The notes under the pieces are model-generated. The model was given only the letters and a program-made list of their open reading frames with translations, made no database searches and had not been told where the DNA came from. Source: Synergistaceae bacterium UBA1037 (lineage in GTDB: Bacteria; Synergistota; Synergistia; Synergistales; Synergistaceae). Taken from it: a stretch of DNA of 31,101 bases. The translations under genes and the position numbers were made by a program. Below are positions 1-8,577 of the stretch, one piece after another; the first letter of the stretch is position 1; every line of letters starts with the position of its first letter. Location: assembly GCA_002316795.1 (NCBI GenBank), contig DCEE01000027.1, forward strand, positions 1 to 31,101, in the 5' to 3' direction.

Positions 1-33
1 CAGTCTTTACGACCACTCAGGGAGGTGGCATGA
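1..33 (+). CDS. Possible C-terminal tail of an upstream gene (partial)
   Basis: The frame starting at base 1 is open for ten codons (QSLRPLREVA) and stops at the TGA at 31-33, just before the next gene's ATG at 35. The sequence is too short to identify any family. It is called only because the tight spacing to the following start resembles the operon junctions elsewhere in this window. It may equally be non-coding leader. Confidence 0.25.
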   Translation, partial: QSLRPLREVA

Positions 34-34
34 T

Positions 35-1144
35 ATGTCGAAAAAAACATTTTTTTTCATCATGGCAGCCTTTTTGCTGCTCCTCCTTTGTGCCGCGCAG
101 TCATTTGCGGCGGCATCTCCCGAACCTACTGACAAGACCATTCCCAGAGAGATAAAGATAGGAAAGAAGACATCAGAACAGGTTGAGAAACAATTTCCCC
201 GTGTCCATGACCCTTCGCGTGAGGCAAAACTTGCGATGATAGCCGGCAGGATGACTCCTTATCTGAAACGCGAACTCCAATATAGCGTTAAGATCCTTGA
301 GATGAAAGATCCCAACGCTTTTGCCCTTCCTGGCGGTTTTACCTACATAACTACCGGGATGCTCGATTTCTTGAAGAGCGAGGATGAGATCGCGGCTATA
401 CTGGCTCATGAGTTCGTCCATGCGGACAGGGCTCACGGCATAGTTCAGGCTGCCAGAAACAACAGGCTGAGCCTTCTCTCGCTGGCCGGAATGATCGCGG
501 CTACCCAGGGAGGGGGGATGGCGGCCGCGATGCTTTCAAGTGCGATACAGACAGCCATAATGGGAGCTTACAGCATCGAGCTTGAAAAAGAAGCTGATGC
601 AATGGGAATAGATATAATGTACAAGGCCGGATACAACCCTGCGGCAATGCTGACGACCATGGAGCGCCTCCAGGTCGAGAGGATGAAAAGGGCCTACGTT
701 GATCCTGGGATATTTCAGACACATCCCGAGGTCGAGGAGAGGGTGAAGGCCGCCTTGAAGTACATGAAAGATAATGGCATAGAGGTCGACAGAAAGGGTG
801 TCGTCCACAGACTGAAAACTGAGGTCACAGTAAAAGACGGAAGATCAACACTTACCATCGACGGCAGCATTTTTATTGATCTTCCGTGTGGTGAGGGAAA
901 CGACAAGTTTTTGAACGGGCTGAAAAAACGCCTTGACGATTCTCTTGCGATGGAACTGGCCCCTTATGACGTAACGGTGTATGGGACTCCGGGCGACCGG
1001 TCGCTAATAATAAGGGGGAGGACTATTTTGAACGAAAGAGAAATGCCGGAAGGTATGCCTCCCATACCAGAGATCAGGGAGAGGATCATAGCAGCACTTT
1101 CAGACGCCAGAAGGGAGAATCCACTGGCCGCTTACTACGAGTAG
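35..1144 (+). CDS. Secreted M48-family zinc metalloprotease
   Basis: This is a 369-residue M48 (Ste24/BepA/LoiP-like) peptidase, probably acting in the cell envelope on misfolded or surplus proteins. Residues 1-27 form a Sec signal peptide: KK, a hydrophobic run at about 6-20, and an SFAAA cleavage region. The zinc site is complete, with HEFVH at 125-129 and the third ligand E186 in EKEADAMG. A hydrophobic Gly/Ala-rich stretch at about 147-178 lies between them, as in other M48 enzymes. After about residue 255 there is a C-terminal region of roughly 110 residues that I do not recognise; TPR repeats as in BepA are not evident. A strong GGAGGTGG ribosome site at 21-28 fixes the start. The Cys at 19 is not in a good lipobox. 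The gene stands alone, with a terminator about 70 nt downstream. Family assignment is firm; the substrate is unknown. Confidence 0.9.
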   Translation: MSKKTFFFIMAAFLLLLLCAAQSFAAASPEPTDKTIPREIKIGKKTSEQVEKQFPRVHDPSREAKLAMIAGRMTPYLKRELQYSVKILEMKDPNAFALPGGFTYITTGMLDFLKSEDEIAAILAHEFVHADRAHGIVQAARNNRLSLLSLAGMIAATQGGGMAAAMLSSAIQTAIMGAYSIELEKEADAMGIDIMYKAGYNPAAMLTTMERLQVERMKRAYVDPGIFQTHPEVEERVKAALKYMKDNGIEVDRKGVVHRLKTEVTVKDGRSTLTIDGSIFIDLPCGEGNDKFLNGLKKRLDDSLAMELAPYDVTVYGTPGDRSLIIRGRTILNEREMPEGMPPIPEIRERIIAALSDARRENPLAAYYE

Positions 1145-1213
1145 ATTATGGATCCCTCTTATATTTTTTACTTAGGGCAGTTATTTTTTAGACATGCAAA
1201 TAAAAATATCCTA

Positions 1214-1246
1214 GGGAGCTTAATGCCAGAGTTTGCTCCCAATTTT
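1214..1246 (+). terminator. Rho-independent terminator after the M48 protease gene
   Basis: GGGAGC (1214-1219) pairs with GCTCCC (1235-1240) around a 15-nt loop and is followed by AATTTTT. It is the only good G/C hairpin in the AT-rich 266-nt gap between the protease and dnaX. The T-run is short and interrupted, so strength is uncertain. Confidence 0.55.
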
Positions 1247-1310
1247 TATGTACAAGTAAATATTTTTTTTAATTAATATTGTGTCAGCCGGACATGATGA
1301 TCAGAAGTAT

Positions 1311-1339
1311 TTAAGTTGGCATAGATGTACGGGGATAAT
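1311..1339 (+). promoter_or_regulatory. Candidate promoter for the dnaX-dnaE-mtrB-pyk-nfo run
   Basis: A good -10 (GATAAT, 1334-1339) lies 17 bp after a poor -35 (TTAAGT, 1311-1316), about 70 nt before the dnaX start. A better -35 match, TTGAGA at 1350-1355, has no correctly spaced -10. A promoter must lie between the 1214 terminator and dnaX, but the exact hexamers are a guess. Confidence 0.3.
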
Positions 1340-1410
1340 TTTTTCGCTTTTGAGAGGTCAAATATCTTTTTCTTCCTGTAAAATAGATTGAGCCGGATAG
1401 GAGGGGTAGA

Positions 1411-3111
1411 ATGTACATTTCACTATATCGCAGATACAGACCCCAAAAATTTTCTGACATGGTGGGACAGGGCGCGGCCGTAAGCGTTCTGCGCGAATCT
1501 CTGAAAGAAGGGCGTTTGGGCCACGCTTATCTTTTTTCAGGACCAAGGGGGTGCGGCAAAACATCAGCTGCCCGCCTGGTCGCAAAAGGACTCAACTGCC
1601 AAAACCCCGCATTTGACGGGGAACCTTGCGGTGAATGCGAAGCCTGCGGAGCGATAGCCCAGGGTGAACACCTTGATGTTATAGAGATAGACGGAGCGTC
1701 GAACAGAGGCATCAACGAGATACGGGACCTGAAAAGCCATGTCAATCTCAAGCCACTGAGCGCACCTTATAAAATATATATTATCGACGAGGTTCACATG
1801 CTGACTGAGGCTGCGTTCAACGCTTTACTTAAGACTTTGGAGGAACCCCCTGCAAATGTCGTCTTTCTGCTGGCGACCACCGAGCCACACAAGGTCCCTG
1901 TGACCATAAGGTCAAGATGTCAGCACATCCCCTTCCATAGGATATCAATGGCGGATATGGTTAACCGTGTCGCTTATGTCTGCGATTCTGAGAAGATCAG
2001 CGCTGACATGGAAGCTGTATGGGAAATTTCAAGACAGGCAGACGGAGCCCTCAGGGATGCCCTTTCACTTACAGAGCAGGCCGTCTCTCTTGGAAAAGGC
2101 AGCCTTACCCTTGAAAGCGTCAAGGCTCTCACTGGAGGAAGCAACAGGACGGAACTGGAAAAATGGGTCAAAAACCTGAGGATAGATCCCAAGGAGTCTA
2201 ATGCGGCGCTTCACGAAATGCTGGGAAGGGGCATTTCTCCGGAGAGGCTTGCTGAATCGATGTTTGCCGTATTCAGGGACATGTGGATCTTCTCCCTTTG
2301 GGGAGAAAAGGGAATGGAAGCTCTTGAGGTCTCAGAAGAAGAGGGTCAGTTCCTGAAAGAAGAGTCACCTTTCTGGAGCTCGGATAAACTGAGATCTGCG
2401 TGTATTTTCTGCAGCAGCCTGTTGCCAAGGGCACGGTACGGCATGAGGATGGAGGTTTTTTCCGGCCTTATCATGCTTGAACTGACAAAAATAATGGGGT
2501 ACAAAAACGAAAGAGTTGTTTCAGACCTGCATAAACATGAAGCTGACGAAGAGGCTGTCTTGAGGGCCGAAACAAAAACAGGCAGGGACGAGTGCCCCGG
2601 ACCTCTTACAGGCAGGACATCTCCGGCCGGCAACGAGGGTGCATCGACCGGATCTTGTCCTACTGATCTGTCATTTGACGAGATCGAAGATCCAGACTTT
2701 GCCCAGCTCCTCTCAAAGCTTGGCAGAAAAGGAACAGCTATAGGCGCTGCTTTGCTGAACTGCGGTATCGTAACCGATGGATGCGGTTGGAGACTTGGAT
2801 CAGACAGGCAGTCTCCCTCTTTGACATATCTTACTGTACCGCAGAACCGAAAACTCCTGTCAAAAGCAATGGAAGAGATCTGGGGACTCAGGGATCCTTC
2901 TGAGGGGGAGAACATATCTGCGGTTCCTTCTCCTCTGACTTTCGAAGAAAGTCCGGCCGAAGATGCGCCGGGGATTAAAGAAAAAAACTCCAAGGGTTCT
3001 CTCCTTGCCGATACGGACAGGATCATCAAACTGCTCGGGGCAGAAGTTCTTTATGTTAAAGACATGAACGGAGAGAACGAGACCGATGATTTTGGGAGCG
3101 CTGACTTATGA
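1411..3111 (+). CDS. dnaX: DNA polymerase III subunit gamma/tau (clamp loader ATPase)
   Basis: DnaX is the AAA+ motor that loads the beta sliding clamp and links the polymerase to the replisome. All N-terminal landmarks are visible. Walker A is GPRGCGKT (44-51). The zinc module has Cys 63, 73, 76 and 79. The Walker B/DExH-like motif is IIDEVHM (124-130). The sensor and arginine-finger region ends in the SRC motif at 168-170. At 566 residues it matches full-length tau of Bacillus (about 563). Residues from about 375 on are variable and low in recognisable domains, as is usual for tau. The start is fixed by AGGAGGGG at about 1399-1406. The stop overlaps the dnaE start (ATGA), so translation of the two polymerase subunits is probably coupled. 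An in-phase A AAA AAC heptamer occurs at 2982-2988, close to the C terminus. Confidence 0.97.
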   Translation: MYISLYRRYRPQKFSDMVGQGAAVSVLRESLKEGRLGHAYLFSGPRGCGKTSAARLVAKGLNCQNPAFDGEPCGECEACGAIAQGEHLDVIEIDGASNRGINEIRDLKSHVNLKPLSAPYKIYIIDEVHMLTEAAFNALLKTLEEPPANVVFLLATTEPHKVPVTIRSRCQHIPFHRISMADMVNRVAYVCDSEKISADMEAVWEISRQADGALRDALSLTEQAVSLGKGSLTLESVKALTGGSNRTELEKWVKNLRIDPKESNAALHEMLGRGISPERLAESMFAVFRDMWIFSLWGEKGMEALEVSEEEGQFLKEESPFWSSDKLRSACIFCSSLLPRARYGMRMEVFSGLIMLELTKIMGYKNERVVSDLHKHEADEEAVLRAETKTGRDECPGPLTGRTSPAGNEGASTGSCPTDLSFDEIEDPDFAQLLSKLGRKGTAIGAALLNCGIVTDGCGWRLGSDRQSPSLTYLTVPQNRKLLSKAMEEIWGLRDPSEGENISAVPSPLTFEESPAEDAPGIKEKNSKGSLLADTDRIIKLLGAEVLYVKDMNGENETDDFGSADL

Positions 3112-6100
3112 GCGAAAAACCCTTTGTTCATCTGCACGTCCACAGTGAATACAGCCTGCTGGACGGTGCTAATAAATGTGACAGTCTGGCATCGGCCGCA
3201 AAAGAGATGGGTATGGACTCAATTGCCGTTACAGACCACGGGGTAATGTACGGCTGCGTGGAGTTCTACAACAGGTGCAGATCGCAGGAAGTGAAGCCGA
3301 TACTGGGGTGCGAAGTGTACGTGGACCCAAACGGATACACGTGCAGAGAGGGCAAAAATCAGTACCATCTGATATTGCTTGCCGAAAACGAAGAGGGCTA
3401 TCACAACCTGATGAGGATAGTATCGGTAGCGAACACGGACGGCTTTTATTATAAGCCGAGGATCGACCATGAACTTCTCGCGAAACACAGCAAGGGTCTG
3501 ATCGGAGCTTCCGCCTGTCTTGGAGGGGAGATACCAAGCCTCATTATGAAGGGCGACAACGAGGGAGCGTTGTCCAGGGCAGCCCTTTACAGGGACATTC
3601 TCGGTGATGGGAACTTTTTCCTTGAACTTCAGCACAACAGCATCCCTGAACAGGCTATTGTCAATAAGAGGCTTATTGAGATCGCCAGGAAGGAAAATTT
3701 CCCGCTGATAGCCACTAACGACGTGCATTACATGCGCAAGACCGACGCGGAGTGGCATGATGTGCTGCTGTGCGTTCAGACCAACAGCAACGTTGACGAC
3801 CCCAACAGATACAGGTTCAGGGGGAACGACTACTACTTCAGGTCGCCGATGGAGATGTGGGATCTTTTTGGTGCGGAGGTTTCTGACTGTCTTATAAATA
3901 CACAGAAGATCGCGGACAGATGCAGCGTGAATCTGGACATAGGACATTACTATCTTCCGGAATTTCCTCTTCCCGAGGGAGAGACGCTTGAAACCTATCT
4001 TAGAAGGACGGCTGAGGCAGGACTGAAGAAAAGGCTCAAGAGCGACGCTCCGCCGGAGAAGTATATGAAAAGGCTTTTTTATGAGCTAGATGTAATAGAA
4101 CAGATGGGTTTTCCAGGTTATTTCTGCATTGTCGCGGACATCATTTCGGCCGCCAAGGAGAGGGGCATCCCGATCGGTCCGGGCAGGGGCTCAGCCGCAG
4201 GTTCGGTAGTTGCATGGTCCCTGGGCATTACTGACCTTGACCCGATAAGATACAACCTGCTCTTTGAACGTTTTCTCAACCCTGAACGTATAAGCATGCC
4301 GGATATTGATACCGATGTTTCGGATAAAAGAAGGGACGAACTGATAGAGTATATCGTCTGTAAGTACGGCAGTGACAGGGTCGCCCAGATAATCACCTTT
4401 GACCGGATGAAGAGCAAGGGGGCGATAACGGATGTCGGAAGGGCGCTTGGAATGACAGTCGCCGATGTCCGTAGGGTTACGAAACTGATCCCCGATTCTC
4501 TCAAGTCGGGGATAACCAACATAGGTGAGGCCCTTTCGGGAGTACCTGACCTGAAGGCAATTTACGATAAGGAACCTGCGGTGAAGAAACTCCTGGACAT
4601 ATCGTCGAACATAGAGGGAATATCAAGGCACTGTTCACAGCATGCAGCAGGAGTAGTCATAACCCCCAGACCAATAATAGAGATGGTGCCTGTAAGGAAA
4701 TTCGGAGAGAGCCAGATCGTTACCCAGTACTCTATGGAGCCTGTCGAAAAACTTGGCCTGGTCAAGATGGACTTCCTTGGTCTCAGGACTCTCTCAGTGA
4801 TCGAGGGGGCTCTGGAAAACATCAAAGCCAACGGCAAGGGACTGATCGACCTTGACGAGATACCGATGGACGACCAGAAGACTTATGAGATGCTGCAGCA
4901 CGGTGACACGCTTGGAGTATTCCAGCTTGAATCAAGCGGCATGACTGCACTTGTCGTCAGAATGAAGCCTGACTGCTTCGAAGACCTCATCGCCCTTGTC
5001 GCTCTCTACAGACCGGGACCTTTGGAAAGCGGCATGGCCGACCAGTATGTAAGGTGCAAGCATAAGGAAGAACCTGTCCACTTCCTCCACCCCGCGCTCG
5101 CGGAATCTATGAAGGAGACATATGGGGTCATCCTCTATCAGGAACAGGTAATGCAGAGCGCATCTGCGTTGGCGGGATACACGCTTGGAGAGGCTGACCT
5201 GCTTAGAAGAGCAATGGGGAAGAAAAAAGCGGAGGTCATGGCAGAACAGCGCGAAAAGTTCATCAGCGGAGCTGTCAATAACAGTGTTGATCCGAAAAAA
5301 GCCGGAGAAATTTATGACATCATAGAAAAATTTGCAGGTTACGGGTTCAACAAGTCCCACAGCGCCGCCTACGCCCTGATAAGCTACAGGACGGCCTGGC
5401 TGAAGGCAAACTACGGTCCTGAGTTTCTGGCGGCCTACCTTTCAAGTATAGTAGGATCCAAGATGAGTGTATTGGGGCAGTATATAAGAAGTGTCAGAGA
5501 GGCAGGATTTTCAGTCTTACCTCCCGATATCAATGAGTCAAAGGAAGACTTCTCTGCATCGGGGGATATAATCAGGCTTGGACTGTCAGCAGTGGCAAAG
5601 GTAGGGCAGAGCGCCGTCAAAAACATAATCGAATCAAGGGAGAAGGAAGGAAGGTTCGAGTCTTTCTGGGATTTTTTCCTTAAGACAGATTCGCGTGTTG
5701 TAAACAGGGGGGTAATAGAAAACCTGATCAAGTCAGGAGCGTTCGACAGTCTTGAAAAGAACAGGGCGAAGCTTCTCAATGCTCTGCCTTCATTCCTTGA
5801 GTATGCGTCAAAGCGGTGTTCGGACAGCAACCAGTGCTCACTTTTCGACAATGTGGACGACGTTGTCCTCGACCCTGTGATGGAGGAATGCGAAGATTTT
5901 TCCGTGAGGGAGAAGCTGGATTTTGAAAAGGAGAGCATGGGACTTTATATTTCAGGGCACCCCTATGATAACTACTTTCCTTTGATCAGGAATTACATCA
6001 ACTGCACTTTCTCTGACCTGCCGCTATGGCAGTCAGGCAATCAGCCGGTGGTGTCAGCCGGCCTGCTTACCTCTTACAAGGAACGTTATACAAAAAAAGG

Positions 6101-6527
6101 AGACCCAATGGGGATCCTGGACTTCGAGGATTCTGAGGCGACCATAGAGGTCGTTGTCTTCCCAAAACAGTGGAGCAAATACAAGCCGCTGCTTAACATC
6201 GGATCACTATACTTCATCAAGGGTCAGCTGAAGCAGGACAGGGGGTTATCGATCCTGGCCGACGAAATAATTACTGAAGAGGACTATAAGTCCCTTCTTA
6301 CTCCTCATGTTACAATTACAATAGAAGCCGATGGATTAACCGAGGACTTTTATAGTGATCTTTGCAGGCTTCTTCGCAAACATCCGGGCAAATACGATGT
6401 ATTGCTTAAATTGGTAAATTCGGAGCAGACGGTCGTATCACTGCTCAGATCCGTGAAGGTAGATCTGAACGACAAGCTCTGCAGAGATGTTACGGACCAT
6501 TCCAAGGGCAGGGCTTTCTGTTCCTGA
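3108..6527 (+). CDS. dnaE: DNA polymerase III subunit alpha
   Basis: This is the replicative DNA polymerase (DnaE type, 1139 residues; E. coli has 1160). The N-terminal PHP domain (about 6-280) keeps metal-site motifs: HLHVHSEYS with H8, H10 and H12, TDHG (H44), GCEVYV (E69) and NDVHY (205-209). This suggests it is less degenerate than in E. coli. The catalytic aspartates are D401 and D403 in MPDIDTD and D555 in KMDFLG. GPGRGSAAGS (357-366) lies in the palm. A beta-clamp motif QCSLF is at 909-913, and an OB-fold region lies at about 980-1060. The gene starts with the ATGA overlap with dnaX at 3108. The C-terminal region after the OB fold is complete. It is immediately followed by the TRAP-like gene after 32 nt. 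Confidence 0.98.
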   Translation: MSEKPFVHLHVHSEYSLLDGANKCDSLASAAKEMGMDSIAVTDHGVMYGCVEFYNRCRSQEVKPILGCEVYVDPNGYTCREGKNQYHLILLAENEEGYHNLMRIVSVANTDGFYYKPRIDHELLAKHSKGLIGASACLGGEIPSLIMKGDNEGALSRAALYRDILGDGNFFLELQHNSIPEQAIVNKRLIEIARKENFPLIATNDVHYMRKTDAEWHDVLLCVQTNSNVDDPNRYRFRGNDYYFRSPMEMWDLFGAEVSDCLINTQKIADRCSVNLDIGHYYLPEFPLPEGETLETYLRRTAEAGLKKRLKSDAPPEKYMKRLFYELDVIEQMGFPGYFCIVADIISAAKERGIPIGPGRGSAAGSVVAWSLGITDLDPIRYNLLFERFLNPERISMPDIDTDVSDKRRDELIEYIVCKYGSDRVAQIITFDRMKSKGAITDVGRALGMTVADVRRVTKLIPDSLKSGITNIGEALSGVPDLKAIYDKEPAVKKLLDISSNIEGISRHCSQHAAGVVITPRPIIEMVPVRKFGESQIVTQYSMEPVEKLGLVKMDFLGLRTLSVIEGALENIKANGKGLIDLDEIPMDDQKTYEMLQHGDTLGVFQLESSGMTALVVRMKPDCFEDLIALVALYRPGPLESGMADQYVRCKHKEEPVHFLHPALAESMKETYGVILYQEQVMQSASALAGYTLGEADLLRRAMGKKKAEVMAEQREKFISGAVNNSVDPKKAGEIYDIIEKFAGYGFNKSHSAAYALISYRTAWLKANYGPEFLAAYLSSIVGSKMSVLGQYIRSVREAGFSVLPPDINESKEDFSASGDIIRLGLSAVAKVGQSAVKNIIESREKEGRFESFWDFFLKTDSRVVNRGVIENLIKSGAFDSLEKNRAKLLNALPSFLEYASKRCSDSNQCSLFDNVDDVVLDPVMEECEDFSVREKLDFEKESMGLYISGHPYDNYFPLIRNYINCTFSDLPLWQSGNQPVVSAGLLTSYKERYTKKGDPMGILDFEDSEATIEVVVFPKQWSKYKPLLNIGSLYFIKGQLKQDRGLSILADEIITEEDYKSLLTPHVTITIEADGLTEDFYSDLCRLLRKHPGKYDVLLKLVNSEQTVVSLLRSVKVDLNDKLCRDVTDHSKGRAFCS

Positions 6528-6559
6528 AGGACGAAGAAAAGACGAGAGGAGAGGTCAAG

Positions 6560-6823
6560 ATGCCTCAGAACGACAGCGAAGTGCGCCTCGCCGGGGGAGA
6601 CTATATTGCGGTGAAAGCGCTTGAGAACGGAGTAACGGTCATCGGTGTCACAAGGGGAGCCGAGAACAGGTTCCTTCACACTGAGAAGCTGGACGAGGGA
6701 GAAGTATGGATTGCCCAGTTCACCGAACACATATCCGCGATGAAGATCAGAGGATCTGCCGTTATTTTGACAAAACACGGCGAGATAAAGAGCGGAAAGC
6801 ATAAGCTGCCGGAGTCTGAATGA
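6560..6823 (+). CDS. mtrB: TRAP-like tryptophan-responsive RNA-binding attenuation protein
   Basis: This 87-residue protein aligns end to end with Bacillus TRAP (MtrB). The shared core includes VTVIGVTRG, EKLDEGEVWIAQFTEH and SAMKIRG. TRAP forms an 11-subunit ring that, when loaded with tryptophan, binds about eleven G/UAG triplets in trp leader RNAs and causes transcription termination or blocks translation. By alignment, the RNA-contact residues K37, K56 and R58 of Bacillus correspond to K43, K62 and R64 here. Tryptophan-pocket residues T25, Q47, T49 and S53 correspond to T31, Q53, T55 and S59. Differences include T30 to N36 and T52 to I58. The protein has a slightly longer N terminus. A GGAGAGG ribosome site (6548-6554) precedes the ATG. 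Its stop overlaps the pyk start (ATGA). No trp genes, folE (mtrA) or anti-TRAP gene lie nearby. The family call is strong; its RNA targets are unknown. Confidence 0.9.
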   Translation: MPQNDSEVRLAGGDYIAVKALENGVTVIGVTRGAENRFLHTEKLDEGEVWIAQFTEHISAMKIRGSAVILTKHGEIKSGKHKLPESE

Positions 6824-8577
6824 AAAGACTGGAGAGAAAAGTAAAAATAGTATGCACCATGGGGCCGGCGTGCTGGGATGAAGAGACCATAAGCGAACTT
6901 GTACGGTCCGGAATGAACGTAGCGCGCCTAAACTTCAGCCATGGTGACCATGATTCCCATACAAAGACCATCAACAATGTGCGGAAGGTAGAAGAGACCC
7001 TTCGCAGGCCTGTGGCCACACTGCTCGACACGAAGGGCCCAGAGATAAGGACCGGCATGCTTGAAGGCCATCAGAAAGTCATGCTGGAAGCGGGAAATGG
7101 ATTCAGCCTGTTGCTTGCGCCTGCCGTAGGTAACTCAGTGGGTGTATATGTTGATTACCCCGGTCTCTACAAAGAGATCTCCGTTGGACAGGAGATCTTC
7201 ATAGATGACGGTTCAATATTGCTTTTGGCAGAGTCATTGGACAGTAATTCCGTCAGATGCAGAGTCATGGTCGGAGGGGAACTCGGAGAGAAAAAGGGAG
7301 TGAATGTACCCGGCGCGGATCTTTCCGTCCCTACTCTGACAGAGAAGGATATCAGTGACATAAGATGGGGCATAGAGCACAGCGTGGATTATATAGCTGT
7401 CTCTTTCGTCAGGACAAAGGAGGATATCCTCGGTGTCAGGAAGATCCTTGAGGAACATTCCGGAGAAGCAAAGATAATTGCAAAGATCGAGACAAGGCAA
7501 TCGGTAGAAAATATTGACGAGATCCTTGCAATAGTGGATGGAATAATGGTGGCAAGGGGAGACCTTGGTGTCGAGATGCCGACTGAAGATGTGCCGATGG
7601 TGCAGAAGGAGATCATAGAAAAGTGCCGCTCACAGGGAAAACCTGCCATAGTTGCGACCCAGATGCTTGATTCGATGATACGGAATCCTAAGCCGACCCG
7701 CGCGGAGGCAAGCGATGTCGCAAATGCTGTCATTGACGGCGCCGATGCTGTTATGCTCTCGGGAGAGACGGCAGGCGGCAGATACCCGGTAGGATCGGTT
7801 AAGATGATGCATAAGATCTTGATGAGGACGGAAGAGAACCTTAGTGAGTGGCAAAGGACTCCGAAGATCTTTTTCAACTGCGGAGAAATAGCTGATGCCG
7901 TGAGCCGTGCTGCGCGTGACATCTCTGAAACCGTTTGTGCGACTGCCATACTGTCGTTAACGAGAAGCGGGGCGACTGCAAGGATGGTAAGCAAGTACAG
8001 GCCTGATTGCCCGATAATTGCCATGACACCGTCCTTTTCCACGTGGCGCGAACTTGCACTCGTATGGGGGGTATATCCTCTTATTTGTCCCTTCACAACT
8101 GATGTTGAAGAGTCCGTATCGAACTCCCTGTCGATAGTTCAGGAAGAAGGGCTGATAAAGGGCGGAGACAACGTTGTCTTCACCTCAGGTATCCCGCTTG
8201 GAGTTCCGGGCAGTACTAACCTTGTACAGGTTTATACTGTTGGCAAAATTATCGGCAAAGGACTGTCTTTGATAAAGAAGAAGACAAGAGGTGTGGTCTG
8301 CAAGGCTGAAACTCCGGAAGAGGCAAATCAGAAAATTACCCAGGGATCGATCCTTGTAGTGCGGAAGACAGACCGGGATTATATTCCCGCAATGGAAAGG
8401 GCGTCGGGTGTTGTAAGCGAAGAAGACGGATTTTCCTGCCATACCGCTGTCGCATCGTTGAACATGGGACTTCCCGGAATAGTCGGAGTATCCGGGATAT
8501 TTGACTTGGTAGAAGACGGAACGCTTATTACCCTTGACGGTGTGCGCGGAGTGGTCTATCTGGGACGGAGCCAGTAG
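6820..8577 (+). CDS. pyk: Pyruvate kinase with C-terminal PEP-utiliser-like domain
   Basis: Pyruvate kinase converts phosphoenolpyruvate and ADP to pyruvate and ATP, the last step of glycolysis. Visible motifs are KIVCTMGP near the N terminus, LDTKGPEIR, IIAKIETRQSVENIDEI with the substrate and metal Lys/Glu, VARGDLGVE, and the signature-adjacent RAEASDVANAVIDGADAVML. At 585 residues it is the long form, as in Bacillus. The last ~100 residues resemble the phosphohistidine domain of PEP-utilising enzymes: SCHTAVASLNMGLPGIVG, with His in the position of the TSHAA histidine. The gene overlaps mtrB by 4 nt and ends by sharing one base with nfo. Coupling with a TRAP homologue is unusual; no regulatory link is shown by the sequence. 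Confidence 0.96.
   Translation: MKRLERKVKIVCTMGPACWDEETISELVRSGMNVARLNFSHGDHDSHTKTINNVRKVEETLRRPVATLLDTKGPEIRTGMLEGHQKVMLEAGNGFSLLLAPAVGNSVGVYVDYPGLYKEISVGQEIFIDDGSILLLAESLDSNSVRCRVMVGGELGEKKGVNVPGADLSVPTLTEKDISDIRWGIEHSVDYIAVSFVRTKEDILGVRKILEEHSGEAKIIAKIETRQSVENIDEILAIVDGIMVARGDLGVEMPTEDVPMVQKEIIEKCRSQGKPAIVATQMLDSMIRNPKPTRAEASDVANAVIDGADAVMLSGETAGGRYPVGSVKMMHKILMRTEENLSEWQRTPKIFFNCGEIADAVSRAARDISETVCATAILSLTRSGATARMVSKYRPDCPIIAMTPSFSTWRELALVWGVYPLICPFTTDVEESVSNSLSIVQEEGLIKGGDNVVFTSGIPLGVPGSTNLVQVYTVGKIIGKGLSLIKKKTRGVVCKAETPEEANQKITQGSILVVRKTDRDYIPAMERASGVVSEEDGFSCHTAVASLNMGLPGIVGVSGIFDLVEDGTLITLDGVRGVVYLGRSQ

Noticed and set aside
83..106. Lipoprotein signal in the M48 protease
   Set aside because: The Cys at residue 19 is preceded by Leu-Leu-Leu, not the small residue needed at -1 of a lipobox. 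A later SFAAA cleavage is more likely.
1350..1384. TTGAGA plus TAAAAT as the dnaX promoter
   Set aside because: The spacer would be 23 bp, too long for a standard sigma-70 type promoter.
2346..3029. Long open frame on the minus strand within dnaX
   Set aside because: The composition is Ser-rich and without any domain, and it is antisense to a certain gene. It is a shadow frame.
3219..3947. Long open frame on the minus strand within dnaE
   Set aside because: It mirrors the conserved PHP domain coding strand and shows no family features of its own.
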